From assembly GCF_030295745.1 (NCBI RefSeq), contig NZ_AP027291.1, positions 1,736,001 to 1,800,000 on the forward strand: a stretch of DNA of 64,000 nucleotides, written 5' to 3'. The stretch comes from Mycolicibacterium sp. TUM20985 (GTDB lineage: Bacteria; Actinomycetota; Actinomycetes; Mycobacteriales; Mycobacteriaceae). The first letter of the stretch is position 1, and each line of letters opens with the position of its first letter. This document shows, piece after piece, positions 1 through 8,810 of the stretch. The translations under genes and the position numbers were made by a program. The notes beneath the pieces are model-generated. The model saw only the letters and a program-made list of their open reading frames with translations. It searched no databases and was not told where the DNA came from.

Positions 1-158
1 TGGTCCTGCGCTCCTCGGTCGACCCGATCGGCGAGGAGGAACTGATCGATTGGTGTCGTCAGCGAATGGCCGGTTTCAAGGCCCCGCGGTATGTACAGTT
101 CGTCCTCGAGTTACCCACGAACGCCACCGGCAAGGTGGTGAAGGACCAACTGCGCTGA
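1..158 (+). CDS. C-terminal end of an acyl-CoA/acyl-AMP ligase (5' truncated by window)
   Basis: Only the last 51 codons are present; the frame enters at base 3 and ends with TGA at 156-158. The tail reads MAGFKAPRYVQFV, then LPTNATGKVVKDQLR. The Gly-Lys before the end is the C-terminal catalytic-lysine motif (A10) of the ANL superfamily of adenylate-forming enzymes, which activate fatty acids with ATP and transfer them to CoA. Family assignment rests on this tail alone, so the substrate cannot be told. The gene is followed by a 142-bp gap before the Mce-associated genes. Confidence 0.75.
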   Translation, partial: VLRSSVDPIGEEELIDWCRQRMAGFKAPRYVQFVLELPTNATGKVVKDQLR

Positions 159-300
159 GCACTTTCACAGCACGGAACCAGTGTTTCTGCAGTTCGTGCG
201 AGATCTTGCCGAATGTGGAACGGAGTATGGTCGGGGCCTTGCTCACCGATGGAAATGCCATTCTCACGAGCTACACCCCATGAACAGGACGGGAGGTCGC

Positions 301-1191
301 ATGTCGTCTCGCAAACCAGCCTCGCCGGTGCTCAACGGCGGCGACGCACACGACGATCCGACGGACACCGAGGTTGCCCCCCAGGAGGTGGCGGCTGGCC
401 CGGATGACGCGCTCGCGCTCGCCGAAGAGGCCGAAGCCGAAGCCGATGCCGCGGAGGCCGCCGCGGCCGCCGCGCGCGCACGTGCCCGGGCGTTGAAACT
501 CCGGAGGCAAGCGGCAGCCGCGGCCACCGAGTCATCCGATCCCGTCGCCCCGGCGGCAACGGCACCGGTCGCGCCCGAGGTCGACGAAACCCCGGACGCG
601 ACCAACGACACCGAGGTCGACCTCGCCGACGCCGAACCCGCCGAGGAGCCCGAGGACCCCGAAGACGAAGCGCCACGCCGTCGTCGGCTCGGCCTCGGCG
701 TACCCCGCATCCGGCTCCGCTGGATCGCCGCCGCGTTGGTGATCCTCTGCACGATCGGATTCCTCGGCGCCAGTGCGTACATGGTCCTGCACCACCGGCA
801 GGCGACGGAACAGCGACAGCAGTCGGCGGAGTTCGCCGCCGCGGCCAGGCAGGGCGTCGTGACGCTGATGTCGCTGAACTTCAACAGCGCGGCCGACGAC
901 GTCAAACGAATCATCGACAACACGACCGGTGACTTCAAGAAGGACTTCCAGGGTCAGGCCGACGAATTCACCAAGGTGGCGCAGGAATCGAAGGTCGTCA
1001 CCGAGGCCACGGTCAACGCCTCTGCCGTCCAGAAGATGTCGAAGGACACCGCCACCGTGCTCGTCGCCGTGACCACGCAGGTGTCCAACGCCGCCAGCAA
1101 TGACCAGCAGCCGCGCTCGTGGCGGCTCCGGGTCGACATCGCCCGCGACGGCGGACAGCTCAAACTGGCGAAAGTCGAGTTCGTGCCATGA
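301..1191 (+). CDS. Mce-associated membrane protein
   Basis: A 296-residue protein with a long acidic and Ala-rich N-terminal half (residues about 1-130, many EA/DA repeats), one transmembrane helix at about residues 141-163, and an outside domain of about 130 residues containing the pattern LMSLNFNSAADDVKRI. This is the layout of the mycobacterial Mce-associated proteins, which accompany Mce lipid importers. ATG 301 is chosen because GGGAGG lies six bases upstream; ATG 280 is in frame but has no good ribosome site. The stop overlaps the next start by 4 bp (ATGA), so the two genes are translationally coupled. No yrbE or mce gene is in view. Confidence 0.8.
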   Translation: MSSRKPASPVLNGGDAHDDPTDTEVAPQEVAAGPDDALALAEEAEAEADAAEAAAAAARARARALKLRRQAAAAATESSDPVAPAATAPVAPEVDETPDATNDTEVDLADAEPAEEPEDPEDEAPRRRRLGLGVPRIRLRWIAAALVILCTIGFLGASAYMVLHHRQATEQRQQSAEFAAAARQGVVTLMSLNFNSAADDVKRIIDNTTGDFKKDFQGQADEFTKVAQESKVVTEATVNASAVQKMSKDTATVLVAVTTQVSNAASNDQQPRSWRLRVDIARDGGQLKLAKVEFVP

Positions 1192-1856
1192 GCGAGAAGG
1201 ACGATGTGACCGACGTCGAGACCCCGGACGTCGAACCGACCGCCGAGGAACTCGACGAGACCCCGGCTGCCGTCGATGACGAAGACGGCGACGAAGTCGG
1301 CGACGAAGTCGGTGACGAAGGCGGTGACGAGACCCCGGCCGACACTGCCGAGGCTCCTCGGTCGGCCCGCGGCACGAAGATGCTGGCGCCGCTCGCACTG
1401 GCGGTCGCACTGATCGCGTCGGCAGGTCTGGCCGGCTGGCTGTACGTGTACCAGTACCAACCCGACCGGGAGTCCAACTCCGCCGTCGCCGCCGAGACCG
1501 TCAAGGCGGCATCCGACGGCGCCATCGCGCTGTTGTCGTACGCCCCGGAGACGATGGACAAGGACTTCACCGCGGCCAAGACGCATCTGACCGGTGACTT
1601 CCTGAACTACTACAGCCAGTTCACTCAGGACATCGTGACGCCCGCGGTCAAGCAGAAGGCGGTGACGACGTCGGCCACGATCGTGCAGGCCGCCGCCTCC
1701 GAGGTGAACCCCGACAACGCGCAGGTGCTGCTGTTCCTGAACCAGACGACGACGAGCAAGGAGAACCCCGACGGGTCCTTCACGGCCAGCAGCGTGAAGG
1801 TGGGCCTCACCAAGGTCGACGGCGCCTGGTTGATCTCGGCCTTCGACCCCGTCTAG
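1188..1856 (+). CDS. Mce-associated membrane protein, second copy
   Basis: A 222-residue protein with the same plan as its upstream neighbour: an acidic N-terminus containing the low-complexity run DEVGDEVGDEGGDE, one membrane helix at about residues 65-88, and an extracytoplasmic domain with ALLSYAPETMDKDF followed by a long TG-DF-YY-F segment typical of Mce-associated proteins (the VirB8-like fold). ATG 1188 overlaps the previous stop by 4 bp. The pair probably forms a membrane-anchored heteromer. Such proteins are thought to stabilise Mce transporters; that role is inferred for this copy, which is separate from any mce operon in the window. Confidence 0.8.
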   Translation: MSEKDDVTDVETPDVEPTAEELDETPAAVDDEDGDEVGDEVGDEGGDETPADTAEAPRSARGTKMLAPLALAVALIASAGLAGWLYVYQYQPDRESNSAVAAETVKAASDGAIALLSYAPETMDKDFTAAKTHLTGDFLNYYSQFTQDIVTPAVKQKAVTTSATIVQAAASEVNPDNAQVLLFLNQTTTSKENPDGSFTASSVKVGLTKVDGAWLISAFDPV

Positions 1857-1878
1857 CGGTACCCGTACCGTCGGAGGC

Positions 1879-2877
1879 GTGACGAACGAGCGCGCCGATC
1901 TGGTGCTGTCGGGGGGCGGCGTCAAGGGCGTCGGCCTGGTGGGTGCCGTCGTGGCTCTCCTGGACGCCGGCTACTCGCCGCAACGCATCTCCGGCACCTC
2001 GGCGGGATCCATCGTCGGAGCGGTCGTCGCCGCGGCGGCCCAGACCGGCGCGATGACGGGTGCGCAGGTCAAAGAGCTTGCGTTGCAACTGGACTACCGA
2101 AAGTTCCTGGATCCGGGTCCGCTGGAACGGGTGCCGGTGATCGGACCCTCGCAGGCTCTGCTCCGCGGCACGGGAATCTACCGCGGCGACTACGTGCGCG
2201 AGTGGGTTCGCAGCCAGCTGGCCGATCTCGGGGTCACCACCTTCGGGGACCTCGCGCTCGACGACGACGAGTTGCCGCCCGAGCAGCGCTACCGGCTGGT
2301 GGTCACCGTCGCCGACGTCACCCTCGGTCGGTTGGTTCACCTGCCGTGGGACTACCGGCGCGTCTACGGCCTCGATCCCGACGAGCAGTCGGTCGCCGAC
2401 GCCGTTCGGGCGTCGATGTCCATCCCGTTCATCTTCCGGCCGGCGTCGATCGTCAGCACCGCCGGTCTCACCTCGACCTTGGTGGACGGCGGGCTGCTGT
2501 CGAACTTCCCCCTCGACTCCTTGGACCGGACCGACGGCAAGCCGCCGCGGTGGCCCAGCTTCGGCATCACCCTGTTGCCGAACCTGCCCGACGGCAACGA
2601 CGGCGTCATTCCCGCGCTGGCGGCGCTCCGCAAGCTGGGCGCGCCGCACCTGCTGGAGGACGTCCTGACCACCATGCTGGTGGGCCGCGACCAGGCCTAC
2701 CTCGCTCAGCCGTGGGTCGAGGCCCGGGCGATCCGGGTGGACTCCACGGACGTCGGATTCCTCGACTTCGACATCAGCGAGAACGAGGTGGAGGCGCAGT
2801 ATCTGAAGGGGTACGGGGCAGCCGAACGGTTCCTCGCCGACTGGAACTGGCCGGCCTATCTGCGCCGGTTCCGCTGA
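1879..2877 (+). CDS. Patatin-like phospholipase family protein
   Basis: A 332-residue protein with the patatin serine-aspartate dyad: the oxyanion loop SGGGVKGVG near the N-terminus, nucleophile elbow GTSAGS with Ser41, and the DGG motif with Asp203. Patatins are lipid acyl hydrolases acting on phospholipids or other acyl esters. There is no signal peptide, so it is probably cytosolic or membrane-peripheral. The start is GTG 1879 with GGAGG five bases upstream. It lies 22 bp after the Mce-associated pair in the same direction, so it may share a transcript with them and act on imported or membrane lipid; that link is inference. Confidence 0.88.
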   Translation: MTNERADLVLSGGGVKGVGLVGAVVALLDAGYSPQRISGTSAGSIVGAVVAAAAQTGAMTGAQVKELALQLDYRKFLDPGPLERVPVIGPSQALLRGTGIYRGDYVREWVRSQLADLGVTTFGDLALDDDELPPEQRYRLVVTVADVTLGRLVHLPWDYRRVYGLDPDEQSVADAVRASMSIPFIFRPASIVSTAGLTSTLVDGGLLSNFPLDSLDRTDGKPPRWPSFGITLLPNLPDGNDGVIPALAALRKLGAPHLLEDVLTTMLVGRDQAYLAQPWVEARAIRVDSTDVGFLDFDISENEVEAQYLKGYGAAERFLADWNWPAYLRRFR

Positions 2878-2897
2878 CCGAGGTGAGCGTCCCGACC

Positions 2898-3581
2898 ATG
2901 AACCCGTGCGCGATCGTGCCGCTCGCCGACGCCGACGACGTCGCGGCGGCCACCGCGCCGGTGGCAGGCGAGGCGCCGCTGGTGCGCGTGGTCCGGTCGG
3001 TCCTGGGTGCGGTGGCCGAGGACCGGGTGGTCGTCGTGACGCCGCCCGCGCTGGCGGAGGACGCACGGGCGTGCCTGCGCTTGGTCGGCCTGGACGCGGC
3101 GGTCATCGTCGCCCCCGCCCCAGGATCGCGACGTCACCTCATCCGTGCGGGCCTGGAACACGTTGGCGCAGAACAGGCTTCGCTGACGGCGGTCCTGCTT
3201 TGCGATCGCCGCTACCCGCTGTCACCCGCCGACGTCGCCGCGCGGGTGCTCGCCGGCCTTGGGCCAGGCGCCGAGGTGGTGGTGCCCCTCCTGCCGGTGA
3301 CCGACACCGTCAAGACCGTCGACGTCCTGGGCTCGGTGCTCGGTACCGTGGACCGTTCCACGCTGCGGGCGGTGCAGTTTCCGCGTGGCTTCACCGCCTC
3401 GGCGCTGTGGCGACTGATCTCGGTGGGGCCCGACGATGCCGAAGACGACGACGAGTTCGACGCGGCCGTGCGAGCCGGTCTCGAGATCGGCACCGTGGCC
3501 GGTCACGCCAACGCCATCCGCGTCGAGTCGGCGGCGGATGCGCGTCTGCTGCACGCGATCATCGCCTGCCTCGACGATTGA
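2898..3581 (+). CDS. Degenerate IspD-like nucleotidyltransferase paralogue
   Basis: A 227-residue protein with an overall IspD-like alternation (N-terminal CAIVPLADADD, a central LLCDRRYPLSPADV, later VVPLLPVTDTVKTVD and VQFPRGFTASAL). It lacks the nucleotide-binding signature LAAGxGxR...K of the family, and the usual HDAARP is replaced by CDRRYP. It is therefore probably not a functional methylerythritol-phosphate cytidylyltransferase. ATG 2898 has GAGGTGAG about ten bases upstream; GTG 2883 is an alternative start. It follows the patatin gene closely, and its 3' end overlaps the end of the convergent ispD gene by 23 bp. Confidence 0.7.
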   Translation: MNPCAIVPLADADDVAAATAPVAGEAPLVRVVRSVLGAVAEDRVVVVTPPALAEDARACLRLVGLDAAVIVAPAPGSRRHLIRAGLEHVGAEQASLTAVLLCDRRYPLSPADVAARVLAGLGPGAEVVVPLLPVTDTVKTVDVLGSVLGTVDRSTLRAVQFPRGFTASALWRLISVGPDDAEDDDEFDAAVRAGLEIGTVAGHANAIRVESAADARLLHAIIACLDD

Positions 3582-4284
3582 CCCCGTCCTGCAGCAGTGC
3601 CTCCGCGAGCCGCACGTCGTGGGCGAAGGTGACCTTGAGATTCGTTGAGGCGCCGGGGAATACGCGCACTTCGAGATCGGTGAAGCGTTGCACGCAGGAC
3701 GCCGTGTCGGTTCCCTCGAAGCTGCCTCCGGCCGACAGTCGGTAAGCGGTGAGCAGCGGCTGCGCGCGAAACGCCTGGGGTGTCTGGACCCGCACCAGTC
3801 GGCCGCTAGTGGGTGTGAGCCGGCCGTCGGCGGTCGCGGTCACGATGTCGGTGGCGGGGAGCACCGGTATGGCGCCACCCACGGCGCGCGCGGTGCTCAG
3901 CGCGGTATCCACCATCGCCGTCTCCGCCAGTGGACGGGCAGCGTCGTGGATGAGCACGACGTCGACGGCCCCCGATTCGATGTCGGGGGCCAGATGGCGA
4001 AGGACGTTCTCCTCGGAACCGTGGCGGGTGTCACCGCCTTCGACGAGTTCGACAGCCACGTGGGGGAGTTCGGCGGCCAGCGTGCGCGCGGCCATGTCGC
4101 GTTCACCCCGGCGGAACACCAGGACGGTGCGCGCGATCATCGTCGAGCGGGCGACCGCCTCGACCGACCACGACAGCATGCTCCGCCCGGCAAGCGGGAG
4201 ATACGCCTTGTTGCCGTCGGCCCCGATTCGCGTGCCCATACCCGCGGCCAGCACGACGCCGACCGCGATGGGACCCGTGTGCAT
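3559..4284 (-). CDS. ispD: 2-C-methyl-D-erythritol 4-phosphate cytidylyltransferase (IspD)
   Basis: A 241-residue protein of normal IspD length. IspD joins CTP and methylerythritol phosphate in the non-mevalonate isoprenoid pathway, in the cytosol. Family motifs are intact: LAAGMGTRIGADGNKAYLP at residues 12-30 (CTP binding, Lys26), HDAARP at 113-118, VQTPQAFR at about 166-173, TDTAS at about 192-196 and NLKVTFAHD at about 216-223. In M. tuberculosis ispD sits next to ispF and carD; neither is here, so this may be a second, paralogous copy. It converges on and slightly overlaps the degenerate IspD-like gene. Confidence 0.85.
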   Translation of the reverse strand: MHTGPIAVGVVLAAGMGTRIGADGNKAYLPLAGRSMLSWSVEAVARSTMIARTVLVFRRGERDMAARTLAAELPHVAVELVEGGDTRHGSEENVLRHLAPDIESGAVDVVLIHDAARPLAETAMVDTALSTARAVGGAIPVLPATDIVTATADGRLTPTSGRLVRVQTPQAFRAQPLLTAYRLSAGGSFEGTDTASCVQRFTDLEVRVFPGASTNLKVTFAHDVRLAEALLQDGVNRRGRR

Positions 4285-4312
4285 CGGCCTACGCTAGCCT
4301 GCCCGCCCGCGG

Positions 4313-4744
4313 TCACTCGGCGAGGTTGAACGCCGTGATCACCTTCGTCGGCCGGACCCGCACGACCAGTTCGCCGGGCACTCCGTTGCGGCGCCCGTAC
4401 TCCTCGGCCCGCTCCGCGCCCATGTAGCGGGCGCCGGTGCGGGTCGCGACGTCGAGGAGCTCGTGGGGATCCTCACTGATTTCGGCGATGCCCTGCACCT
4501 GCACGAACGAGTACGGGGGATGCGGATCGTCGACGCACACGACGACCCTCGGGTCGCGCGCGAGGGCACGACCCTTTGCGGTGCTGCCGTGGGTGTTGAA
4601 CACCAGACGACCGTCGTCGACGACGAACCACACGGGAGCGACCAGTGGTCTGCCGTCGGCCGCGACGTAGCCGAGCATGGCGGTGCGCGTTCCCTCGGAC
4701 AGAAAGGCGATGACGTCATCGGTGAGCGCGTCCATGTCCACCAC
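4313..4744 (-). CDS. PPOX-class (split beta-barrel) F420/flavin-dependent oxidoreductase
   Basis: A 143-residue protein with the pyridoxamine-phosphate-oxidase-like split barrel: TAMLGYVAADGRPLVAPVWFVV near the N-terminus (the strand that forms the cofactor site), then STAKGRALARDPRVVVCVD, which contributes phosphate contacts. Small mycobacterial proteins of this type, such as the Rv1155 and Rv2074 families, use F420 or FMN; which one this enzyme uses cannot be settled here. The start is GTG 4744 without a clear ribosome site; ATG 4735 would shorten it by three residues. It is 28 bp upstream of ispD in the same direction and may be co-transcribed. Confidence 0.8.
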   Translation of the reverse strand: MVDMDALTDDVIAFLSEGTRTAMLGYVAADGRPLVAPVWFVVDDGRLVFNTHGSTAKGRALARDPRVVVCVDDPHPPYSFVQVQGIAEISEDPHELLDVATRTGARYMGAERAEEYGRRNGVPGELVVRVRPTKVITAFNLAE

Positions 4745-4870
4745 GGTAGGTGCGGTAGGTCACGTCGACCAGTGGCGCCCGGCACCGGGTCGTCGCGCAA
4801 ATTGACAGGAGACAGTTTGACGGCCTAGATATATGACGTCGGTGTGATCGAGGAGGCTGGGTGGACTCGA

Positions 4871-7726
4871 ATGAGTGACACGCGGCGCGAACCCTCGAAG
4901 GTAGCGCGTGCGATCCGGCGCTTGGCTGTGCCGATCATCCTCGGCTGGCTCGCGCTGACGGTGATCACCAACGTCGCGGTGCCCACCCTCGAGAAGGTCG
5001 GCGAGGCGAACACGGTGTCGATGAACGCCAAGGACGCGCCGTCGATGATGTCGATGCAGAAGATCGGCAGCAACTTCGACGAGTTCAACTCCGACAGCAA
5101 CGCGATGGTCATCCTCGAGGGTGAGCAGCCCCTGGGCGCCGCGGCGCACGAGTACTACGACCAGTTGGTCGACAAGTTCGAGGCCGACACCGCCCACGTC
5201 GAGCACATCTCCGACTTCTGGGGTGACCCGCTCACGGCGTCCGGCGCCCAGAGCAACGACGGCAAAGCCGCGTACGTGCAGGTCTATCTGCGCGGCAACA
5301 TGGGCGAGACGATCGCCAACGAATCCGTCACCGCGCTCCGTGAGATCGTCGATCAGACGCCCGCCCCGCCAGGGGTGAAGGCCTACGTCACCGGCGGTGC
5401 GCCGCTGGTGGCGGATCAACACTCTGCGGGTGACCGAAGCGTCATCATGGTCACGGTCATCACTCTGGTCGTCATCGCGGCGATGCTCCTTCTGGTGTAC
5501 CGCTCCTTCGCCACCATGGCCCTGATCCTGTTCATGGTGTTCATGGAGCTGGGTGCCGCCCGCGGCATCGTCGCCTTCCTCGGCTACTACGAGATCATCG
5601 GGCTCTCGACGTTCGCCACCAGCCTGCTCACCCTGATGGTCATCGCCGCGGGTACCGACTACGCGATCTTCCTGATTGGCCGCTACCAGGAAGCCCGGGG
5701 TGTCGGCGAAGACCGCGAAGCGGCGTACTACACCATGTTTCGCGGGACCGTCCACGTGGTCCTTGGGTCGGGTCTGACCATTGCCGGCGCGATGCTGTGC
5801 CTCAGTTTCACCCGGCTGCCGTACTTCCAGACCCTCGGTGTGCCCTGTGCCGTCGGAACGCTCGTTGCCGTCCTGGCCGCGCTGACGCTGGGTCCCGCGG
5901 TGGTCGCCCTGGGCAGCCGCTTCCGCCGCATCTTCGAACCCAGGCGGGCCATCCGTTCGCAGGGGTGGCGGCGGATCGGCACGGTCGTCGTGCGGTGGCC
6001 CGTTCCGGTCCTCGTCTCGACGATCGCCCTGGCCCTGATCGGTCTGCTGGCCCTGCCCAGCTACAAGACCAGCTACGACAACCGCAAGTACCTGCCGGAG
6101 GACATCGCGGCCAACGTGGGCTACCAGGTGGCCGACCGGCACTTCAACGCTGCCCGGATGAACCCCGAGCTGATGATGATCGAAAGCGATCACGACCTGC
6201 GCACCTCGGCGGACTTCCTGGTGATCGACAAGATCGCGAAGGCCATCTTCCACGTGCCGGGCATCGGCCGGGTGCAGACCATCACCAGGCCCGACGGCAA
6301 GCCGATCAAGCACAGCACGATTCCGTTCCAGATCAGCATGCAGGGCACCACCTCGAAGATGAACGAGAAGTACCAGCAGGATTCGTTCGCCAACCTGCTC
6401 CAGCAGGCCAACGACATGCAGACCATGATCGACACCCTGACTCGCATGCTGTCGTTGATGGACCAGCTCACGGCCAACATCGGCGATCTCACCGACAAGA
6501 TCACGGAGTTGGCGGCCACGACCAACGATCTGCGCGACGACATCGCGAACTTCGACGACTTCTTCCGGCCCCTACGCTCCTATCTCTACTGGGAGCCGCA
6601 TTGCTACGACATCCCGCTGTGCTACACGGGGCGGTCGATCTTCGACGCGCTGGACGGCATCGACGCGCTGACCGATCAGCTCGGTGCCGTCGTCATCGAC
6701 ACACAGAAGTTGAACGAGCTCACGCCGCAGCTCGCGGATTCGCTGCGGCCCCAGCTCGCGCAGCTCAAGTCGGTCAAGCAGATGCTGCTGACGACCTATC
6801 AGACTCAGCGCGGCTTCCAGGACCAGCAGTCGGCGATGTCGGACAACTCGACCGCGATGGGCGAGGCGTTCGACGACTCCCGCAACGATGACACGTTCTA
6901 TCTGCCGCCGGAGATCTTCGACAACAAGGACTTCAAGCGCGGCATGAAGAACTTCATCTCACCCGACGGGCACTCGGTGAGGTTCATCATCAGCCACGAG
7001 GGTGACCCGGCGACCGTCGAGGGCATCTCCCACATCGACGCCATCAAGCAGGCCGCCGCGGAAGCCATCAAGGGCACGCCGCTGGAGGGTTCGAAGATCT
7101 ACCTCGCCGGCACCGCCGCCACCTACAAGGACATGCGGGACGGGTCGGCGTACGACCTGCTGATCGCCGGAATATCAGCCGTGACACTGATCTTCATCAT
7201 CATGCTGGTCATCACCCGAAGCGTGGTGGCCGCGGCGGTGATCGTCGGCACGGTGCTGCTGTCCCTCGGCGCGTCGTTCGGATTGTCGGTACTGCTCTGG
7301 CAGCACATCCTCGGTCTCCAGCTGCACTGGATGGTGCTGGCCATGTCGGTGATCCTGCTACTGGCGGTGGGTTCGGACTACAACCTGCTGCTCGTCTCAC
7401 GGTTCAAGGAAGAGCTGCCCGGCGGGCTGAAGACCGGCATCATCCGCGCGATGGCCGGCACCGGTTCGGTCGTGACGTCGGCCGGCCTGGTCTTCGCCGC
7501 GACCATGGCGACGTTCGCGTTCAGCGAGCTCAAGGTGATGGGACAGGTCGGCACGACGATCGCGTTGGGGCTTCTATTCGACACCCTGATCGTGCGGTCC
7601 TTCATGACACCGGCCATCGCGGCGCTCATGGGCAAGTGGTTCTGGTGGCCGCAGATCGTCCGCTCGCGCGCGGCGGTGAAACTGCCTCCACCGACCGAGC
7701 CTGCAGCGACGTCCGGAGTCAAATAG
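4871..7726 (+). CDS. MmpL-family RND transporter (MmpL4/5-like)
   Basis: A 951-residue inner-membrane exporter that closely resembles MmpL4 of M. tuberculosis throughout. It has two sets of membrane helices, two periplasmic porter domains and a coiled-coil insert at about residues 500-630. The proton-relay motifs are intact: GTDY in helix 4 (Asp263) and GSDYN in helix 10 (Asp836). The paired cysteines in HCYDIPLC are typical of the MmpL4/5 group, which exports siderophores or lipids together with a small MmpS protein. No mmpS gene is adjacent. ATG 4871 is preferred because GGGTGG lies six bases upstream; GTG 4844 would add nine residues. Confidence 0.9.
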   Translation: MSDTRREPSKVARAIRRLAVPIILGWLALTVITNVAVPTLEKVGEANTVSMNAKDAPSMMSMQKIGSNFDEFNSDSNAMVILEGEQPLGAAAHEYYDQLVDKFEADTAHVEHISDFWGDPLTASGAQSNDGKAAYVQVYLRGNMGETIANESVTALREIVDQTPAPPGVKAYVTGGAPLVADQHSAGDRSVIMVTVITLVVIAAMLLLVYRSFATMALILFMVFMELGAARGIVAFLGYYEIIGLSTFATSLLTLMVIAAGTDYAIFLIGRYQEARGVGEDREAAYYTMFRGTVHVVLGSGLTIAGAMLCLSFTRLPYFQTLGVPCAVGTLVAVLAALTLGPAVVALGSRFRRIFEPRRAIRSQGWRRIGTVVVRWPVPVLVSTIALALIGLLALPSYKTSYDNRKYLPEDIAANVGYQVADRHFNAARMNPELMMIESDHDLRTSADFLVIDKIAKAIFHVPGIGRVQTITRPDGKPIKHSTIPFQISMQGTTSKMNEKYQQDSFANLLQQANDMQTMIDTLTRMLSLMDQLTANIGDLTDKITELAATTNDLRDDIANFDDFFRPLRSYLYWEPHCYDIPLCYTGRSIFDALDGIDALTDQLGAVVIDTQKLNELTPQLADSLRPQLAQLKSVKQMLLTTYQTQRGFQDQQSAMSDNSTAMGEAFDDSRNDDTFYLPPEIFDNKDFKRGMKNFISPDGHSVRFIISHEGDPATVEGISHIDAIKQAAAEAIKGTPLEGSKIYLAGTAATYKDMRDGSAYDLLIAGISAVTLIFIIMLVITRSVVAAAVIVGTVLLSLGASFGLSVLLWQHILGLQLHWMVLAMSVILLLAVGSDYNLLLVSRFKEELPGGLKTGIIRAMAGTGSVVTSAGLVFAATMATFAFSELKVMGQVGTTIALGLLFDTLIVRSFMTPAIAALMGKWFWWPQIVRSRAAVKLPPPTEPAATSGVK

Positions 7727-8744
7727 CTTCTGCGATAGACCGTTTCCGGTGTTCGCGGTACCAGTGCACCGCACGCTCGATGGATTCGTGGATCGGTTGC
7801 GGCTGCCAGCCGAGTTCGCGCTCGGCCTTGCCGTGATCCATCGGCGGCATGACGTGCATCAGCCGGATGCTGAGGCTCGACAACTCCATGTCGCGGCGCA
7901 AGACCCTAGCCGCCACGTCACCGACCGTGCCGAGTGCCGACATCACGCCCAATGGAATGCCGTAGCGGGGTGGTGCCACGCCGCCGGCCGCGGCGGCGGC
8001 GCCGTAGAGGTCGTGGGCGGTCATGTATCGCTCGGAGACGATGTAGCGCTCGCCGTTTCGGCCCTTCTCGGCGGCGAGCAGCAGCGCGGCCGCCGCGTCC
8101 TCGATGCCGACGACCTCGCTGGCCGTGTCCCTGACGTAGGCGGGCATCCGTCCCCTGGCCGCCGCCGCGAGCAGTGCGCCGTGCGGCGTCGGGGCGTAGT
8201 CGCCCGGCCCGTAGGTGTTGGCGACGCACATCGCGACGGCGGGCAGGCCGCGGTCGGCGGCGTAGCCCAACACCAAATCCTCGGCGGCGACCCGCGATTG
8301 GATGTACCCGCCGCCCCGTTTCGCCCAGTTCATGGCGTCGTCCTCGGTCGCGAGCCGACCGGACGCGGGGATGCCAATGGTGCCGATACTGCTGGTGAAG
8401 ACGAACCGCCGCAGCTCTGCGTCGACTGCGACGTCCAGAACGTGTTGCAGCCCTTCGACATTGGTCCGGAACAGGGGAGTTGGGTCACGCAGCCAGGCCC
8501 GCGTGTCGACCACGCAGTAGTACACGTCGTCGACCCCGACCATCGCGGCCCGCAGCGCCTCGCCGTCGAAGACGTCACCGTAGTGCCGTTCCACCGTCAG
8601 GTGGTCGATCGCCGCGGTGGAACTGGTCGTACGCACCAGCACCCTCACCCGTTCGCCGCGCTCGACGAGCCGGCGCGTGACGTGCGAGCCCAGGAAACCA
8701 CTGGCGCCGATGACCAACTTCGTCGCGCCGGCCGTCGATGACAT
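7719..8744 (-). CDS. Extended SDR / NAD-dependent epimerase-dehydratase family protein
   Basis: A 341-residue Rossmann protein of the dihydroflavonol-reductase/3-beta-HSD type. The N-terminal dinucleotide motif is GASGFLGSH and the conserved GDVFD follows strand 3. The serine region is FTSSIGTIG. The expected active-site YxxxK reads Tyr147-IQS-Arg151, so the catalytic lysine is replaced by arginine. The 3' end overlaps the convergent MmpL gene by 8 bp. It may act on a sugar nucleotide, sterol or other lipid ketone; the substrate is unknown. The divergent neighbour is an LtrA-family gene 66 bp away. Confidence 0.85.
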   Translation of the reverse strand: MSSTAGATKLVIGASGFLGSHVTRRLVERGERVRVLVRTTSSTAAIDHLTVERHYGDVFDGEALRAAMVGVDDVYYCVVDTRAWLRDPTPLFRTNVEGLQHVLDVAVDAELRRFVFTSSIGTIGIPASGRLATEDDAMNWAKRGGGYIQSRVAAEDLVLGYAADRGLPAVAMCVANTYGPGDYAPTPHGALLAAAARGRMPAYVRDTASEVVGIEDAAAALLLAAEKGRNGERYIVSERYMTAHDLYGAAAAAGGVAPPRYGIPLGVMSALGTVGDVAARVLRRDMELSSLSIRLMHVMPPMDHGKAERELGWQPQPIHESIERAVHWYREHRKRSIAEAI

Positions 8745-8810
8745 GGTGGTGAATGTAGCGGCACCAAGGGGTATTCGGTACCGTCAACCGCCGTCGAAGG
8801 GAGGAGGCGC

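Noticed and set aside
1807..3066. A 419-codon minus-strand frame over the patatin gene
   Set aside because: Arg/Pro/Gly-rich shadow with no recognisable domain; the patatin dyad lies on the plus strand.
4760..6313. A 517-codon minus-strand frame overlapping the MmpL gene
   Set aside because: Antisense shadow with the RHR/DDQ composition of reversed G+C-rich codons; the plus-strand MmpL motifs are decisive.
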